This document shows positions 24,729-34,398 of a DNA stretch of 64,000 nt, in pieces. The number at the start of each line of letters is the position of its first letter. Position 1 is the stretch's first letter. Source of the stretch: Leptotrichia sp. oral taxon 212 (lineage in GTDB: Bacteria > Fusobacteriota > Fusobacteriia > Fusobacteriales > Leptotrichiaceae); contig NZ_CP012410.1 in assembly GCF_001274535.1 (NCBI RefSeq), positions 1,337,126 to 1,401,125 on the forward strand. Reading direction: 5' to 3'. The position numbers were made by a program, and so were the translations under genes. A model generated the notes under the pieces. It did no database searches. It was not told where the DNA came from and worked only from the letters and a program-made list of their open reading frames with translations.

Positions 24729-25397
24729 CTAAATATATTTACTTCCCTCTTTGATACTTAATTTTGCCATTTTATCCTTATTTTTTTCAATAAAATCTCT
24801 TACCCACTTGGGATTTGTCTTACTGTAATCCCTTAATGCCCAGCCAATAGCTTTATTAATAAAAAATTCTGTCTGACCAAAATTATTTTTAATAATTTTT
24901 CCAAGCAGTTCCGTATTTGTTTTTTCTTTTCTTAGAAGCTGATGATCTATGGCTATCCTTCTGAGCCAGATATTTTCATCAGTGCTCCATTGAAGGATAA
25001 TATCATTTACTTTCGGATATTTTAGAGCTATTCCACCTATAATCATGTCAAGACAGTCAATTGTATCCCACCATGACTTGGAAAGGGCAAGTGTCTCTAA
25101 TTTTGGAATATCCTTATCAGTTAAAATATTCTTCACTGTCTGTAGATAATCAAGTGCCGAGTATTGTAGTTCCCTATATTCATTTTTCCAGCAGTTATTT
25201 ATAAAATTCCAGTCTATTTTTCCGGATTTTTCCTGTTCTTTTTTATATTCCTTAAAAAAATCTCTAAATATTTTTCTTCTTTCAGGTGTTCTAATTCCAA
25301 TATGTTTAAACTTATTAAGCATATAGGATGACATTTTTTCTGCCTGTTCTTTGTTTCTATAATTTAACATTTTAGCGTACAACTTTTCATAGTCCAT
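24729..25397 (-). CDS. DNA alkylation repair protein (AlkD-like HEAT-repeat glycosylase)
   Basis: The 222-residue protein is all-helical with HEAT-like repeats and the AlkD motifs YHLGIRTPERRK-like (HIGIRTPERRKIFRDF near residue 32), KSWWDTIDCLDMI near 108, and ENIWLRRIAIDHQLL near 139, including the aromatic/Asp pocket residues (Trp, Asp). AlkD enzymes excise N3- and N7-alkylated bases without flipping. It is followed closely by the nucleoside hydrolase (16 bp). Confidence 0.85.
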   Translation of the reverse strand: MDYEKLYAKMLNYRNKEQAEKMSSYMLNKFKHIGIRTPERRKIFRDFFKEYKKEQEKSGKIDWNFINNCWKNEYRELQYSALDYLQTVKNILTDKDIPKLETLALSKSWWDTIDCLDMIIGGIALKYPKVNDIILQWSTDENIWLRRIAIDHQLLRKEKTNTELLGKIIKNNFGQTEFFINKAIGWALRDYSKTNPKWVRDFIEKNKDKMAKLSIKEGSKYI

Positions 25398-25463
25398 GCT
25401 TTTTATCCTCTTAAATTAATATTTTTAATTTATCAATATTAGATAGATTATTTAACTTCTAAT

Positions 25464-25871
25464 TTATTTTTTTACTTCCTTCAGTTCAAATGCTCCAAAA
25501 TAAATCAAAATAGCAATTTCTATAATAGTTATTGAAATTGTTACAAAAGCTGTTTTTATGTTTTGCATAATAATTAACTGCGTCATAATAAAATGAACAA
25601 AAAACAAAGTTATCCAAATTTTATAATGAAGCGTTATTATATATTCCTGAGTTTCTGAATTTACATCTATAACTTTCTTTGGTGATTTTTCAAAAAAACT
25701 ATTGTATACTTGAATAGTCTGTTCACCGTAATCCATTGCAATTTCATTTTTCACATTAGGCATTATATCTTCTGTTCTTTCATCATTTATCTTCAGTTTA
25801 TAGATTTTTATATTCTTCCTTGCTACTCTGGATCTTAAAATATTTTTGGATTCTACAATAATTTTAGGCAT
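25464..25871 (-). CDS. Hypothetical membrane protein with two C-terminal spans
   Basis: Not recognised. The 135 residues form a basic and beta-like N-terminal half (about 1-75), then two hydrophobic segments (about 80-101 and 104-126) before a short charged tail. GAGGA lies before the ATG. It lies between the alkD-type gene (66 bp away) and yjjW; no functional link is visible. Confidence 0.5.
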   Translation of the reverse strand: MPKIIVESKNILRSRVARKNIKIYKLKINDERTEDIMPNVKNEIAMDYGEQTIQVYNSFFEKSPKKVIDVNSETQEYIITLHYKIWITLFFVHFIMTQLIIMQNIKTAFVTISITIIEIAILIYFGAFELKEVKK

Positions 25872-25898
25872 ATCATTCCTCTTTCTTAACTTAATATA

Positions 25899-26630
25899 TC
25901 ACACAATTACGACATCTTTCAATCCATTTTTCAATGCAATTCTTTTAAGTTTATTCATATAGGCATCATTTGGTGTATAAGCTTTCAGAACATCTTCCCT
26001 GACACCATTCTGACGAAATTTTATAATCTTGTATTTTATATTACTGTTACATTCTGCAATAAGCTTACTTATATTATCTACCATTTTTTCATTGTCAGTT
26101 ATTTCAGGCACAATTACTGTCCTTACTTCATAAACTTTATCCAGTACTGCTAAAAACCTGAAATTTTTAATGACAGTTTTATTTGTTGTTCCTGTTATGA
26201 GATTATGCTCCTCTTCAGTAAATCCTTTTATATCTATCATCATCTTATCAAAAATCTTAACAAATTCCCTTTTTTCTTCAGTCCAAAGTGGAAACGAACA
26301 GTTACTGTCTACAAAACATGTCATTTTTGGCCATTTCTCCTTTACTGCTGTAAAAAGCTCTGTCAGAAATCTCCATTGCAATGTACACTCTCCCCCTGAA
26401 ACAGTTATTCCTGATATGAAAGGAGCAACCTCTGTGATTTCATTCATAATCTCTTCTACAGTCATTGCAGTTACATCATCAGAACAGTTTCCTTCCTTCA
26501 TTATTTCTATTGTTTCAGGATTATGACAATACAGACAGTCAAAATTACATCCCTGAAAAAATATTGACAGCCTGTTACCCGGGCCGTCAACATTACTAAA
26601 GGGTATTATTTTGTTAACAATCCCTTTCAT
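25899..26630 (-). CDS. yjjW: YjjW-like glycyl-radical enzyme activase (radical SAM)
   Basis: Radical-SAM protein that installs the glycyl radical on the upstream YjjI. The 243-residue protein carries the CNFDCLYCHNPE cluster motif (C-x3-C-x2-C, residues about 28-35) preceded by FSNVDGPGNRLSIFFQG, and the SGGECTLQ SAM-contact motif. It differs from E. coli YjjW by being shorter, with no clear ferredoxin-like cluster insert. Its start overlaps the yjjI stop by one base (TAATG), indicating coupled translation. Confidence 0.85.
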   Translation of the reverse strand: MKGIVNKIIPFSNVDGPGNRLSIFFQGCNFDCLYCHNPETIEIMKEGNCSDDVTAMTVEEIMNEITEVAPFISGITVSGGECTLQWRFLTELFTAVKEKWPKMTCFVDSNCSFPLWTEEKREFVKIFDKMMIDIKGFTEEEHNLITGTTNKTVIKNFRFLAVLDKVYEVRTVIVPEITDNEKMVDNISKLIAECNSNIKYKIIKFRQNGVREDVLKAYTPNDAYMNKLKRIALKNGLKDVVIV

Positions 26631-28132
26631 TATTCATTTCCTCTTACTTTTCTTTCCAATATTTTTGAATTTTCCCTTGCTCCCAGTCCAAATACAACTG
26701 TCTGCTGTATAACCTGCTCATTTTTGTATAATTTTTCCATTTCAGATTTTTTTACAAGATATCCTGTAATTCTTATTACATCAGCATCTGTAGAATAAAC
26801 AGAGAAATATCTCATTCCTTCTTTAAATGCACCTTTTATAATATCAAGAATTGAAGCAGGATTCTTAGAAGCCATCTCATCAAATGGAAAAATATCTCCT
26901 ATTCCAGATTTGAAATAAGGGTGGAATTTAGCAGTCTGTTTTATATGCTTAGGTAAAGCAGGTTCATCTCCTATAGGAATTCTGCACCCCGGACTTATTC
27001 CTGTATCTGTATCTATTCCTACCTGAGCATGAAGTACATAGTGATTATCAGTTATTTCACAATATTCTGTCTTATAGCTATGCACTAAATTCTGTAATTT
27101 ATCGACAATTCTTACTCCTAGATCATCAGCATACTGATTCCATCCAAACTTGTCTTCTTTCTTTTCTGCACCTATTATTTTATTTACACATTCAGCAAGT
27201 CCTACTACTCCGAACATTCCACTAAATCTATCTCTATGTATAAGTCCTTCTTTTACAAGAAAACTTGTATCAAAGAACCCACTTTCTTCTACAAGAAACT
27301 TAACTCTTTTGTCCATATAGCTTGCCATTCTTTTTACTGCTTCAGGCAATGCATTGTTAAGCAAATCTTCCTCATCTTTTGCTTCATTTGCCAATTTTGC
27401 AAGGTTAAGTCTTACAAGTGTATAAGCTCCACCACCTATGCTAAGACCATTATAGCAGCTTGCTATTGCATAGTCTTTTCCATAAAAATCTTTTCTGAAC
27501 ATTTTATTATTTGCAAAACTAGGTTTAGCAACTTTTAGACTTGTTTCAATTGCCAATACTGCAAAATCATCCGGAGTTACTTCCTCATCATATTTCAATG
27601 TCAGGTTAGGAGTCATTGTATCAAGTTCAGCTGTAGCTCTCAGTATCATTTCTCCTGCCTTTGTCTTATGAGGCCCTAAATTTGCATGACAGAAAGAATC
27701 CGTAATAGTTCTGTCAATCTGAAGAAGGAACAGCTTGATAGCCTTGTATGCCTCTTCCTCATCTTTTATATAAGGTTCAAGTAGTGTATCAAGATTTCCA
27801 AGATACACCGGATATGTTGTTATGGAAGGTACATGATTGTATAATATAAGTAAATTAGTAGTAGCTTCCCATATGTCCTTTGCAGGTTTTATTTCAAGAA
27901 ATTTGCTTCCCTGTTTCATAAATACTTCATAGTCAGGAGTAATATACCTTGCCCTATATGGAGCATTTCCTTCAAACAAATCACATATTATGCCTTTATC
28001 TCTGTATTCCTGAATTTCAGGTGTAATTCCAAGAACATCAAGTGTAGCTTCAGCCGCTCCCGCCAGTGTTCTCAGCTTCTGTTCATAAGTCAGAACTCTA
28101 TTTTTAACGATAGATAAAATTTGATCCGACAT
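26630..28132 (-). CDS. yjjI: YjjI family glycyl-radical enzyme
   Basis: Glycyl-radical enzyme of unknown substrate. The 500-residue product has IRITGYLV near residue 460 as the glycine-radical motif (R-x-x-GY). Further features are DSFCHANLGPHKTKAGEM (near 142), SCYNGLSIGGGAYTLV (near 225) and a C-terminal VVFGLGARENSKILERKVR typical of YjjI. Partner activase yjjW is translationally coupled. Upstream AGAGGAGG is a strong ribosome site. Glycyl-radical chemistry implies anaerobic use. The function of YjjI is not settled. Confidence 0.88.
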   Translation of the reverse strand: MSDQILSIVKNRVLTYEQKLRTLAGAAEATLDVLGITPEIQEYRDKGIICDLFEGNAPYRARYITPDYEVFMKQGSKFLEIKPAKDIWEATTNLLILYNHVPSITTYPVYLGNLDTLLEPYIKDEEEAYKAIKLFLLQIDRTITDSFCHANLGPHKTKAGEMILRATAELDTMTPNLTLKYDEEVTPDDFAVLAIETSLKVAKPSFANNKMFRKDFYGKDYAIASCYNGLSIGGGAYTLVRLNLAKLANEAKDEEDLLNNALPEAVKRMASYMDKRVKFLVEESGFFDTSFLVKEGLIHRDRFSGMFGVVGLAECVNKIIGAEKKEDKFGWNQYADDLGVRIVDKLQNLVHSYKTEYCEITDNHYVLHAQVGIDTDTGISPGCRIPIGDEPALPKHIKQTAKFHPYFKSGIGDIFPFDEMASKNPASILDIIKGAFKEGMRYFSVYSTDADVIRITGYLVKKSEMEKLYKNEQVIQQTVVFGLGARENSKILERKVRGNE

Positions 28133-28302
28133 AAAAGTCCTCCTCTAAATAAATTCTTTTCATCTATTTTTTAACTACTTATTTTAAATGTGAATCTTTA
28201 AATCTTATAATTTTCCCTCTTTGTCTTTTTTCATACAAATATTGTACCACATTTTTTCTATAAATGGTAGAGAATTTTGAAAATATTAACTTAAATAAAT
28301 AA

Positions 28303-28407
28303 GAAACTGTCTCAGAAGAAAATCTAAGAAACAATGTGAAGAATTATATTTTAAATATAATATCCATCTGCTTTCTTTATATTTTCTTTATTTTGAGACA
28401 GCTTTTT
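28303..28407. terminator. Long hairpin between lacI and yjjI
   Basis: AAACTGTCTCAGAAGAAAAT (28303-28322) mirrors the sequence at 28381-28407, which ends TTTTGAGACAGCTTTTTT. The loop of about 60 nt is AT-rich. The plus-side end has a T run; the minus-side run is TTTCTTATTT, sufficient to end the lacI transcript. It shares the TGTCTC/GAGACA arm motif with the element at 4729-4938. Confidence 0.6.
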
Positions 28408-28413
28408 TAATTA

Positions 28414-29367
28414 TTAAAGGTTTATTTCAACTGTTGTATCTAAAATATCATTTTTCAGTAACGATTCCAGTATTTCTATACTTTTTTTAGCTAATTCTGA
28501 AAACGGTATATCATAAGACACTATTTTCTCATCAATAAATCTTATAATTTCGTTATCTTCAAAAGTTGCAATTTCCATACTTTCAGGATTTATGTTCAAT
28601 TCTTTTAAAGCTTTTAAAAATCCTAATGTCATTGAGTTATTAGAAATATATATGGCATTTATTTCTCTTTTCAAAATTTCTTTTCCTAAATTATAGCCAC
28701 TTTCTAATGTAAAATTTCCATAGAGTACTAGTTCTTTATCATATTTAATCCCATTATCTTTCAGAGCTTTTTTATAGCCGTCTAATCTTTCTTTTGCTGT
28801 ACTTATAGTTTGAGGTCCTGCTAAAAATCCTATTTTTTTCTTTCCATGTTTTATGAATTTTTCTATAACTCCATAAGATGAATAAAAATTTTCAAAAAAT
28901 ACTCCTGGCATCTGTTTGTCTATTTTTCTATCAATCAGTACTAATGGAATTTTTGAAGATATCTGATCAAAAAAATTAATTTTATCGTATGAATTTTGTG
29001 TTACAGCAATAATTATACCTTTAACTCTCTGTTCTATAAACAATTCTATATATTTTTTCTGTAATTTGAAATTTTCATTGGAACATCCTAAAATAATATT
29101 TAAATTTCTGTTATTTGCTTCATCAACTATTCCATCCATTATACTTGCAAAATATAAGTTTTTTATATCGGGAACTATAACTCCTATTGTATTATTCTCA
29201 TTTTTAGAAAGATTACGTGCAATTATGTTAGGATAGTAGTTATTTTCCTTTATAATCTGATTTATTCTTTCTTTTGTTTCTTCTTTTACATTGTTATTAT
29301 TATTTATTACCCTTGAGACAGTTGCAACAGAAACATTTGCCAGTCTCGCTATATCCTGTATTCTCAT
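28414..29367 (-). CDS. LacI family transcriptional regulator
   Basis: The 317-residue repressor has a typical N-terminal helix-turn-helix (IQDIARLANVSVATVSRVIN, residues 3-22) and hinge, followed by a periplasmic-binding-like ligand domain (IGVIVPDIKNLYFASIMDGI near 62). It is the last gene of the nucleoside cluster, downstream of the PF07090 gene, and is the obvious candidate to bind the two ATGTAA-N4-TTACAT operators upstream of rbsK and the BMP gene. The ligand could be ribose, a nucleoside or a breakdown product. Confidence 0.93.
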   Translation of the reverse strand: MRIQDIARLANVSVATVSRVINNNNNVKEETKERINQIIKENNYYPNIIARNLSKNENNTIGVIVPDIKNLYFASIMDGIVDEANNRNLNIILGCSNENFKLQKKYIELFIEQRVKGIIIAVTQNSYDKINFFDQISSKIPLVLIDRKIDKQMPGVFFENFYSSYGVIEKFIKHGKKKIGFLAGPQTISTAKERLDGYKKALKDNGIKYDKELVLYGNFTLESGYNLGKEILKREINAIYISNNSMTLGFLKALKELNINPESMEIATFEDNEIIRFIDEKIVSYDIPFSELAKKSIEILESLLKNDILDTTVEINL

Positions 29368-29433
29368 AATACCACCGTTTCAGTTTTATTTCATATTATT
29401 TTATATTTTAACGGTGTGTTTGTCAACTTTTAT

Positions 29434-30177
29434 TTATGAAGTAAGCCATTTTATAATATTTTGCCATAACTTATCATAATATTTCCATTCTACAAATTCT
29501 TTTGACCCCCAGTGAGGTGCACAGTCAGAAGTAAAAGCAACGCTTTTTCCTTTTCCAAACTTTCCTGCTGCTATAAATGGATCTTCATCTATAAGAGCTA
29601 TTACTTCTCCTTTTGTATTATCAGAAAGAGTTTTATTATATCCTAGGAAGAAAGGAAATTCACCTTCTATGCCTTCAAATATTTCATGTTTTGCTACAAT
29701 TTTTGGTACAATTCCTTCAGGTCTTTCAACCCTATCGTCATATTTTAATAAGTCCACAGGCAGAATATCCCTTACTTCTGTTTCTCCATATCTTGTCTTA
29801 GCATCAATCCCGGTAAAAGACATATATCCGCCTATCATACAGAAACCTCCGCCGTTTTCTACATATTCCTTTATCAGTTTACATCTGTTAGGTGTTTTTT
29901 CACTTCTTGAAAAAGTTGCTGAAGGTAGCAATAAAGTATTTGAACCTATATCTGACAATATTACAACATCATATTCTGAAATTTCTTCTTTAGTTTTTGG
30001 AAATTTTTCACTCGCATGATGATTCGGAATGAAAGTTACCTGATGATTTGCTTTTTCAAGAGCTTCCTTTAACCATTTCACTCCTTCTTCATAAACACTG
30101 GTAGTAAATGTATCAAATCCTTTTATATGTATTGTATGACTTGTCCATGATTCTCCCGCTATCAATATTTTTGACAT
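29434..30177 (-). CDS. Glutamine-amidotransferase-like protein (PF07090)
   Basis: The 247-residue protein has the class I glutamine amidotransferase-like fold of PF07090 (cytoplasmic, function unknown): KILIAGESWTSHTIHIKGFD at the start, YDVVILSDIGSNTLLLP near 70, ENGGGFCMIGGYMSF near 109 with the Cys in the nucleophile elbow position, and FTSDCAPHWGS near 222. A His follows in the triad position. The role in the nucleoside cluster is not clear; it lies 17 bp from the M20 hydrolase gene and is clearly part of that operon. Confidence 0.75.
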   Translation of the reverse strand: MSKILIAGESWTSHTIHIKGFDTFTTSVYEEGVKWLKEALEKANHQVTFIPNHHASEKFPKTKEEISEYDVVILSDIGSNTLLLPSATFSRSEKTPNRCKLIKEYVENGGGFCMIGGYMSFTGIDAKTRYGETEVRDILPVDLLKYDDRVERPEGIVPKIVAKHEIFEGIEGEFPFFLGYNKTLSDNTKGEVIALIDEDPFIAAGKFGKGKSVAFTSDCAPHWGSKEFVEWKYYDKLWQNIIKWLTS

Positions 30178-30194
30178 ATTTCCCTCCTATTTTC

Positions 30195-31454
30195 TTATTT
30201 GAAATTCAATATAATATTGGCATAATTAATTATATATTTGTAATATTCATTAATATCCAGTTTTTCATCTATTGTATGACAATCTTTTAAAAGTCCCGGA
30301 CCTAATATTACAGTCGGTATTTTTGATATGTTTGAAAAAATTCTTGCATCGTTTCCTGCTGTTCCACCTGCAATATCAATATTATTGTCAATTAATGCAC
30401 AAGTGTCCTTTATATATTTGACAAATTTATCTTCCTGATTTATTTCAAAACCGTTTCCCATCTGATATATTTCCAGTTCAGGAAGATTATGTCTCATAAA
30501 TTCATCTCCCTGTGCCCTTTCAAAGATTTTCTCTTCAAATTCTTTTTTTACCTGGCTGTACGACATTTCACCTGGGATATAATGTATACATAAATCAAAT
30601 TCACAGTAATCAGGAACTGTAGAACCTGCATCTCCTCCTTTTATAACTCCTACATTTATTGTAGGAGGCGGAAGTAAAGAATGCTTGTATTTCATAAGCC
30701 ATGTTTTCTCAAGCTCATTAATGGATTCTATAAGTTTAATCGCTTTTTCAATTGCATTTATCCCTTTCCATTTTTCAGCTGAATGTAATGCAATACCTCT
30801 TACTTTTACTTTAAAAAAGACAAATCCCATATGGGCAACTAAAATTTTATTATCTGACGGTTCGCATACAATTACTCCGTCTCCATAAACATTTTTGTTC
30901 ATTGCTGTGACGATACTTCCATTTCCTCCACCCTCTTCATCTGCCACGGAGTTTATCACTACATTACATGGTAATTCAACATTTGAATCTTTAAGGAGTT
31001 TTATAGCCATAATTGCTGCCATCAATCCCCCTTTCATATCAGTTGTACCCCGTCCGTAGATATATTTTTCATTAATTTCTCCAAAAGGATTGTATTTCCA
31101 GTCTTCTTTATTTCCAATTGGCATTGTATCCACATGACCATTAAATACCAATGTTTTATCACTTTTTCCCTTAAATTCAGCTATAAGGTTGTATCTGTCA
31201 TTATTATTATGCCCTAAATTTCCCTCATTGTATTCTTCCAATGCTTTTTTCAAAACATCATCATCTAGATATTCTTTTCTAATTTTGAAAACACCTAATT
31301 CATTAAATAAATTTTCCAGAAAAATTTGTCCATTTTTTTCGTTTCCACCTTTTATTCCATGACCAATTGTCTGAGTATCTATTTCAATGAATTTTTTTAA
31401 ATAGTCTAAATATTCAGATTTTTTGTTTTCAAATATATTTAGTAATTCATTCAA
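30195..31454 (-). CDS. M20 family metallohydrolase (ArgE/DapE-type)
   Basis: Zinc-dependent amide hydrolase. The 419-residue protein has the family metal ligands: VFNGHVDTMP (His, Asp) near residue 105, GRGTTDMKGG near 136, NSVADEEGGG (Glu-Glu pair) near 165 and VCEPSDN near 200. Substrate unknown; members act on N-acyl amino acids, dipeptides or carbamoyl compounds. It lies in the nucleoside operon, just upstream of the PF07090 gene and 12 bp after a nucleoside hydrolase, so a nucleobase- or ureide-derived amide is an option. Confidence 0.88.
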   Translation of the reverse strand: MNELLNIFENKKSEYLDYLKKFIEIDTQTIGHGIKGGNEKNGQIFLENLFNELGVFKIRKEYLDDDVLKKALEEYNEGNLGHNNNDRYNLIAEFKGKSDKTLVFNGHVDTMPIGNKEDWKYNPFGEINEKYIYGRGTTDMKGGLMAAIMAIKLLKDSNVELPCNVVINSVADEEGGGNGSIVTAMNKNVYGDGVIVCEPSDNKILVAHMGFVFFKVKVRGIALHSAEKWKGINAIEKAIKLIESINELEKTWLMKYKHSLLPPPTINVGVIKGGDAGSTVPDYCEFDLCIHYIPGEMSYSQVKKEFEEKIFERAQGDEFMRHNLPELEIYQMGNGFEINQEDKFVKYIKDTCALIDNNIDIAGGTAGNDARIFSNISKIPTVILGPGLLKDCHTIDEKLDINEYYKYIINYANIILNFK

Positions 31455-31466
31455 TTATATCACTTC

Positions 31467-32408
31467 CTAAATGTGATTATCGTATAATTTTAAATTCTCG
31501 TAAACAAGATTCCAGAACTTGTCAAAATCAAGTTTTACTGCCACATCGACATTAGGTTCTTTTTTAAGTATTCCAAAATAATCACATAATGTTCTACCAT
31601 ATGATCTTTCACTCCAAAGTTCGATTTCACAAAACATAGGTTTTACTTCTATGCATTCAGGATCAATTATATAGGCAATAGTAGTAGGGTCGTGAACAGG
31701 AGGAGCACTCCACCCATATACATTTTTTTGAGAAGCTGCAAAAAACTCCATTAAGTCTACAAACAGTTTTGATGCTTTGTTGTTCAGTGATTTTATTTTT
31801 TCCACTACTTCCTTAGTTGCCGAAGCCTGTCTCGTCAGATCAAGTCCCATCATTACAATCTTTACTCCAGAACTGAATACAATATGTGCCGCATCAGGAT
31901 CCGCAAGAATGTTAAATTCTGCTGCAGGAGTCATATTTCCTAACTGATATGAACCTCCCATTAATACTATTCTATTAATTTTTTCTATTATTCTAGGCTC
32001 AAATCTTATTGCCATTCCTATATTAGTTAAAGGTCCTGTGGGAACAAGTGTTACTTTTTCATCTGAATTCATTAACGTATCTATAATAAAGTTTACTGCG
32101 TGTTTATCTTCGGCTTTTATTTTTAATTCTTCAAATTTTGGACCATCTAATCCTGTTTCTCCATGAATATCATCCGCTATTAGCTGTTCTCTTATCATAG
32201 GTCTTGACATTCCCGAATAGACTGGAACATCTAAATTCAGATGATTACAGACTTTAAGGGCATTATTTACTGTCTTTTCAAGTTTCTGATTTCCTGCAAC
32301 AACTGTAATTCCTAACAATTCAATTTTTGGATTTATCGCAGCCAGCATTATTGCTACGGCATCATCATGTCCAGGATCACAATCCAGAATTATTTTTTCT
32401 TTTTGCAT
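31467..32408 (-). CDS. Inosine-uridine preferring nucleoside hydrolase (second copy)
   Basis: The 313-residue homologue of the protein at 23774-24712 carries the same DCDPGHDDAVAI Ca-binding N-terminus, VPTGPLTNIGMAI, and FNILADPDAA. It belongs to the operon with the ABC importer, only 17 bp downstream of the permease gene. Its role is to split imported nucleosides so that ribose can go to the ribokinase. The C-terminal part differs from copy one (YGWSAPPVHDPTTIAYI), so substrate preference may differ. Confidence 0.93.
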   Translation of the reverse strand: MQKEKIILDCDPGHDDAVAIMLAAINPKIELLGITVVAGNQKLEKTVNNALKVCNHLNLDVPVYSGMSRPMIREQLIADDIHGETGLDGPKFEELKIKAEDKHAVNFIIDTLMNSDEKVTLVPTGPLTNIGMAIRFEPRIIEKINRIVLMGGSYQLGNMTPAAEFNILADPDAAHIVFSSGVKIVMMGLDLTRQASATKEVVEKIKSLNNKASKLFVDLMEFFAASQKNVYGWSAPPVHDPTTIAYIIDPECIEVKPMFCEIELWSERSYGRTLCDYFGILKKEPNVDVAVKLDFDKFWNLVYENLKLYDNHI

Positions 32409-32425
32409 TTTCTATATTCCTCCTT

Positions 32426-33352
32426 CTATACTGCACTTCTTCTTTTCTTTATTTTTTTATACTGTCTTATCATCGAAACACTCAATATTGAAATCGTAAT
32501 AATATATGGCAGCATAAGTACAAATTGGGACGGAAAACCATGAGCCTGTAATCTTGCTCCTACTGAATCTGTAAATCCAAATATTAGACAACCGATAGTT
32601 GTAAAAATAGGATTGGCCGCACCGAAAAACATTGCAGCTACTCCCATAAATCCACGGCCATTTGTCATATTTTCAGTAAACAGATTTGAATATCCTAAGG
32701 ACAGATGAGCTCCTGCAAGTCCTCCTATTACTCCTGAGATCAGTATCACTTGAAATTTTCTTTTATATACATCTATTCCTGCAGTCTTCGCAGCTTCAGG
32801 ATTTAATCCTATACTTCTTGTTCTAAGTCCCCAGACAGTCTTATAGAGTAAGAACCATAGAAGTATTATTAAAGGTATGCTCAAAATTTCAAATAATGAA
32901 TAATCATTGAAAAGACTGTTCAATATTTTATTTCCTTCAAATATTTTTAAATGAATTTTTGGTATTGATACGTTATCTTTTAGTGTAAAACTTCCTGAAA
33001 CTCCCAGTAACTGCTGTAATAGAAATCTTGTCAATGCCAGTACTAACAGGTTAATAACAGTACCTACAGCAAATATATCTCCTTTATATTTTAAATGTGC
33101 TACTCCCATAATTGCCGCTATGATTACGCCTGCCACTACGGCGGCTATTACCGCCAGTATCCAGCTTCCAGTTATAAAGCACACATAAACTGCTATAAAT
33201 GCCCCCATCAGCATTATCCCTTCTACTCCGACATTCAATATATCAGCCTGTTGAGTTATAACAGCTGAAAAAGCAGCCAGAAGGATTGGTGTAGTTGCTC
33301 TGATAGTTGCATGAATAATTGTATAATCTACTATTGAAAAAATCTTATTCAT
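32426..33352 (-). CDS. Nucleoside ABC importer permease (second subunit)
   Basis: Inner-membrane permease of a BMP-type (branched-chain-permease superfamily) nucleoside importer. The 308 residues give about eight membrane spans, with the BPD_transp_2 hallmark LNVGVEGIMLMGAF near residue 37 and a conserved GLNPEAAKTAGID loop near 182 that contacts the ATPase. It pairs with the permease at 33355-34398. The two genes are nearly contiguous. Confidence 0.9.
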   Translation of the reverse strand: MNKIFSIVDYTIIHATIRATTPILLAAFSAVITQQADILNVGVEGIMLMGAFIAVYVCFITGSWILAVIAAVVAGVIIAAIMGVAHLKYKGDIFAVGTVINLLVLALTRFLLQQLLGVSGSFTLKDNVSIPKIHLKIFEGNKILNSLFNDYSLFEILSIPLIILLWFLLYKTVWGLRTRSIGLNPEAAKTAGIDVYKRKFQVILISGVIGGLAGAHLSLGYSNLFTENMTNGRGFMGVAAMFFGAANPIFTTIGCLIFGFTDSVGARLQAHGFPSQFVLMLPYIITISILSVSMIRQYKKIKKRRSAV

Positions 33353-33354
33353 TA

Positions 33355-34398
33355 CTACACCTCTTTTCCTTTTTTAATTTTTTTTCTGATTTCAAACAGT
33401 TTTTCCATCGTTACTAATAAAATGAATACTGCAATAATTATATCTATAAGAGATTTTGGAATACCTGTATGTCTTTCCAATCCTAATGAACCTGATTTCA
33501 AAGCTGCAATGAATAAACTTAAAAACGGTAACGCTACTACGCTTCCTTTAGCAATTAATGCCGCCAACATACCATCAAATGCAATATTTGAAGAAAAATT
33601 ATCCAAAAACACACCATAAATACCCATAACTTCTATAGCTCCTGTCAATCCTCCTATTGCACCACTCAACATCATTCCTGTTACCATTATTTTTTTTGAT
33701 TTTATTCCTACATATTCTGAGAAATGTGGATTCATTCCTGTAGAACGGATTTCAAATCCTAATTTTGTTTTTTTAAACAGGTAATACACTAAAATACATA
33801 CTGCTATTGCTATAAATATACCTGCATTGGCTCTGCTCGGTTTCAATATTTTCATAAGTACCGCACTTTTTTCAATAGGTTTAGTCTGAGAAATTCCAGT
33901 TTTTCCTGATAAAGGACCACTTACAAGATATGAAGTTATATATATTGCTACATAGTTCATCAGAATTGTTACACATACTTCATTTACATTATAGAAAGCT
34001 TTCAAAAAGCCGGGGATGAATGCCCATAATGCTCCTATAATCATTGCCACCAAAAAACATACCAATATATGAAGTAAAGATGGCATTCCTTTTAATGTAT
34101 ATCCTACATATGCCGCAGCTATGGCACCTAAGTAAAGTTCTCCTTCCACACCTACATTGAAAACACCGACACGTGATGACACAATAAAAGCCAGACCTGT
34201 CAGTAGCAGAGGGACAAACTTTTCAATTGTTGTTCCAAGATTAAAGTTCCCTATAAAAGCACTTTTAAATAACTGCGCATATACTTCAAAAGGATTTTCT
34301 CCCATAAACGCCATAACTATTCCACTCAATACAATGCAGACTATTATAGAAAATAAGACACTTAGATATTTACTGTTCATTATCTTTTTATATAACAT
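33355..34398 (-). CDS. Nucleoside ABC importer permease (first subunit)
   Basis: The 347-residue partner of the above, with the same superfamily marks FNVGVEGELYLGA near residue 80 and a RSTGMNPHFSEYVGI coupling loop near 218. About eight to nine spans. Its gene overlaps the ATPase gene by 11 bp, so both are made together. A longer cytoplasmic C-terminus (RKKIKKGKEV) is basic. Confidence 0.9.
   Translation of the reverse strand: MLYKKIMNSKYLSVLFSIIVCIVLSGIVMAFMGENPFEVYAQLFKSAFIGNFNLGTTIEKFVPLLLTGLAFIVSSRVGVFNVGVEGELYLGAIAAAYVGYTLKGMPSLLHILVCFLVAMIIGALWAFIPGFLKAFYNVNEVCVTILMNYVAIYITSYLVSGPLSGKTGISQTKPIEKSAVLMKILKPSRANAGIFIAIAVCILVYYLFKKTKLGFEIRSTGMNPHFSEYVGIKSKKIMVTGMMLSGAIGGLTGAIEVMGIYGVFLDNFSSNIAFDGMLAALIAKGSVVALPFLSLFIAALKSGSLGLERHTGIPKSLIDIIIAVFILLVTMEKLFEIRKKIKKGKEV

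Noticed and set aside
29369-29420. Auto-operator before lacI
   Set aside because: The ACCGTT-type pieces near the lacI start do not form the ATGTAA-N4-TTACAT palindrome seen at the two good sites.
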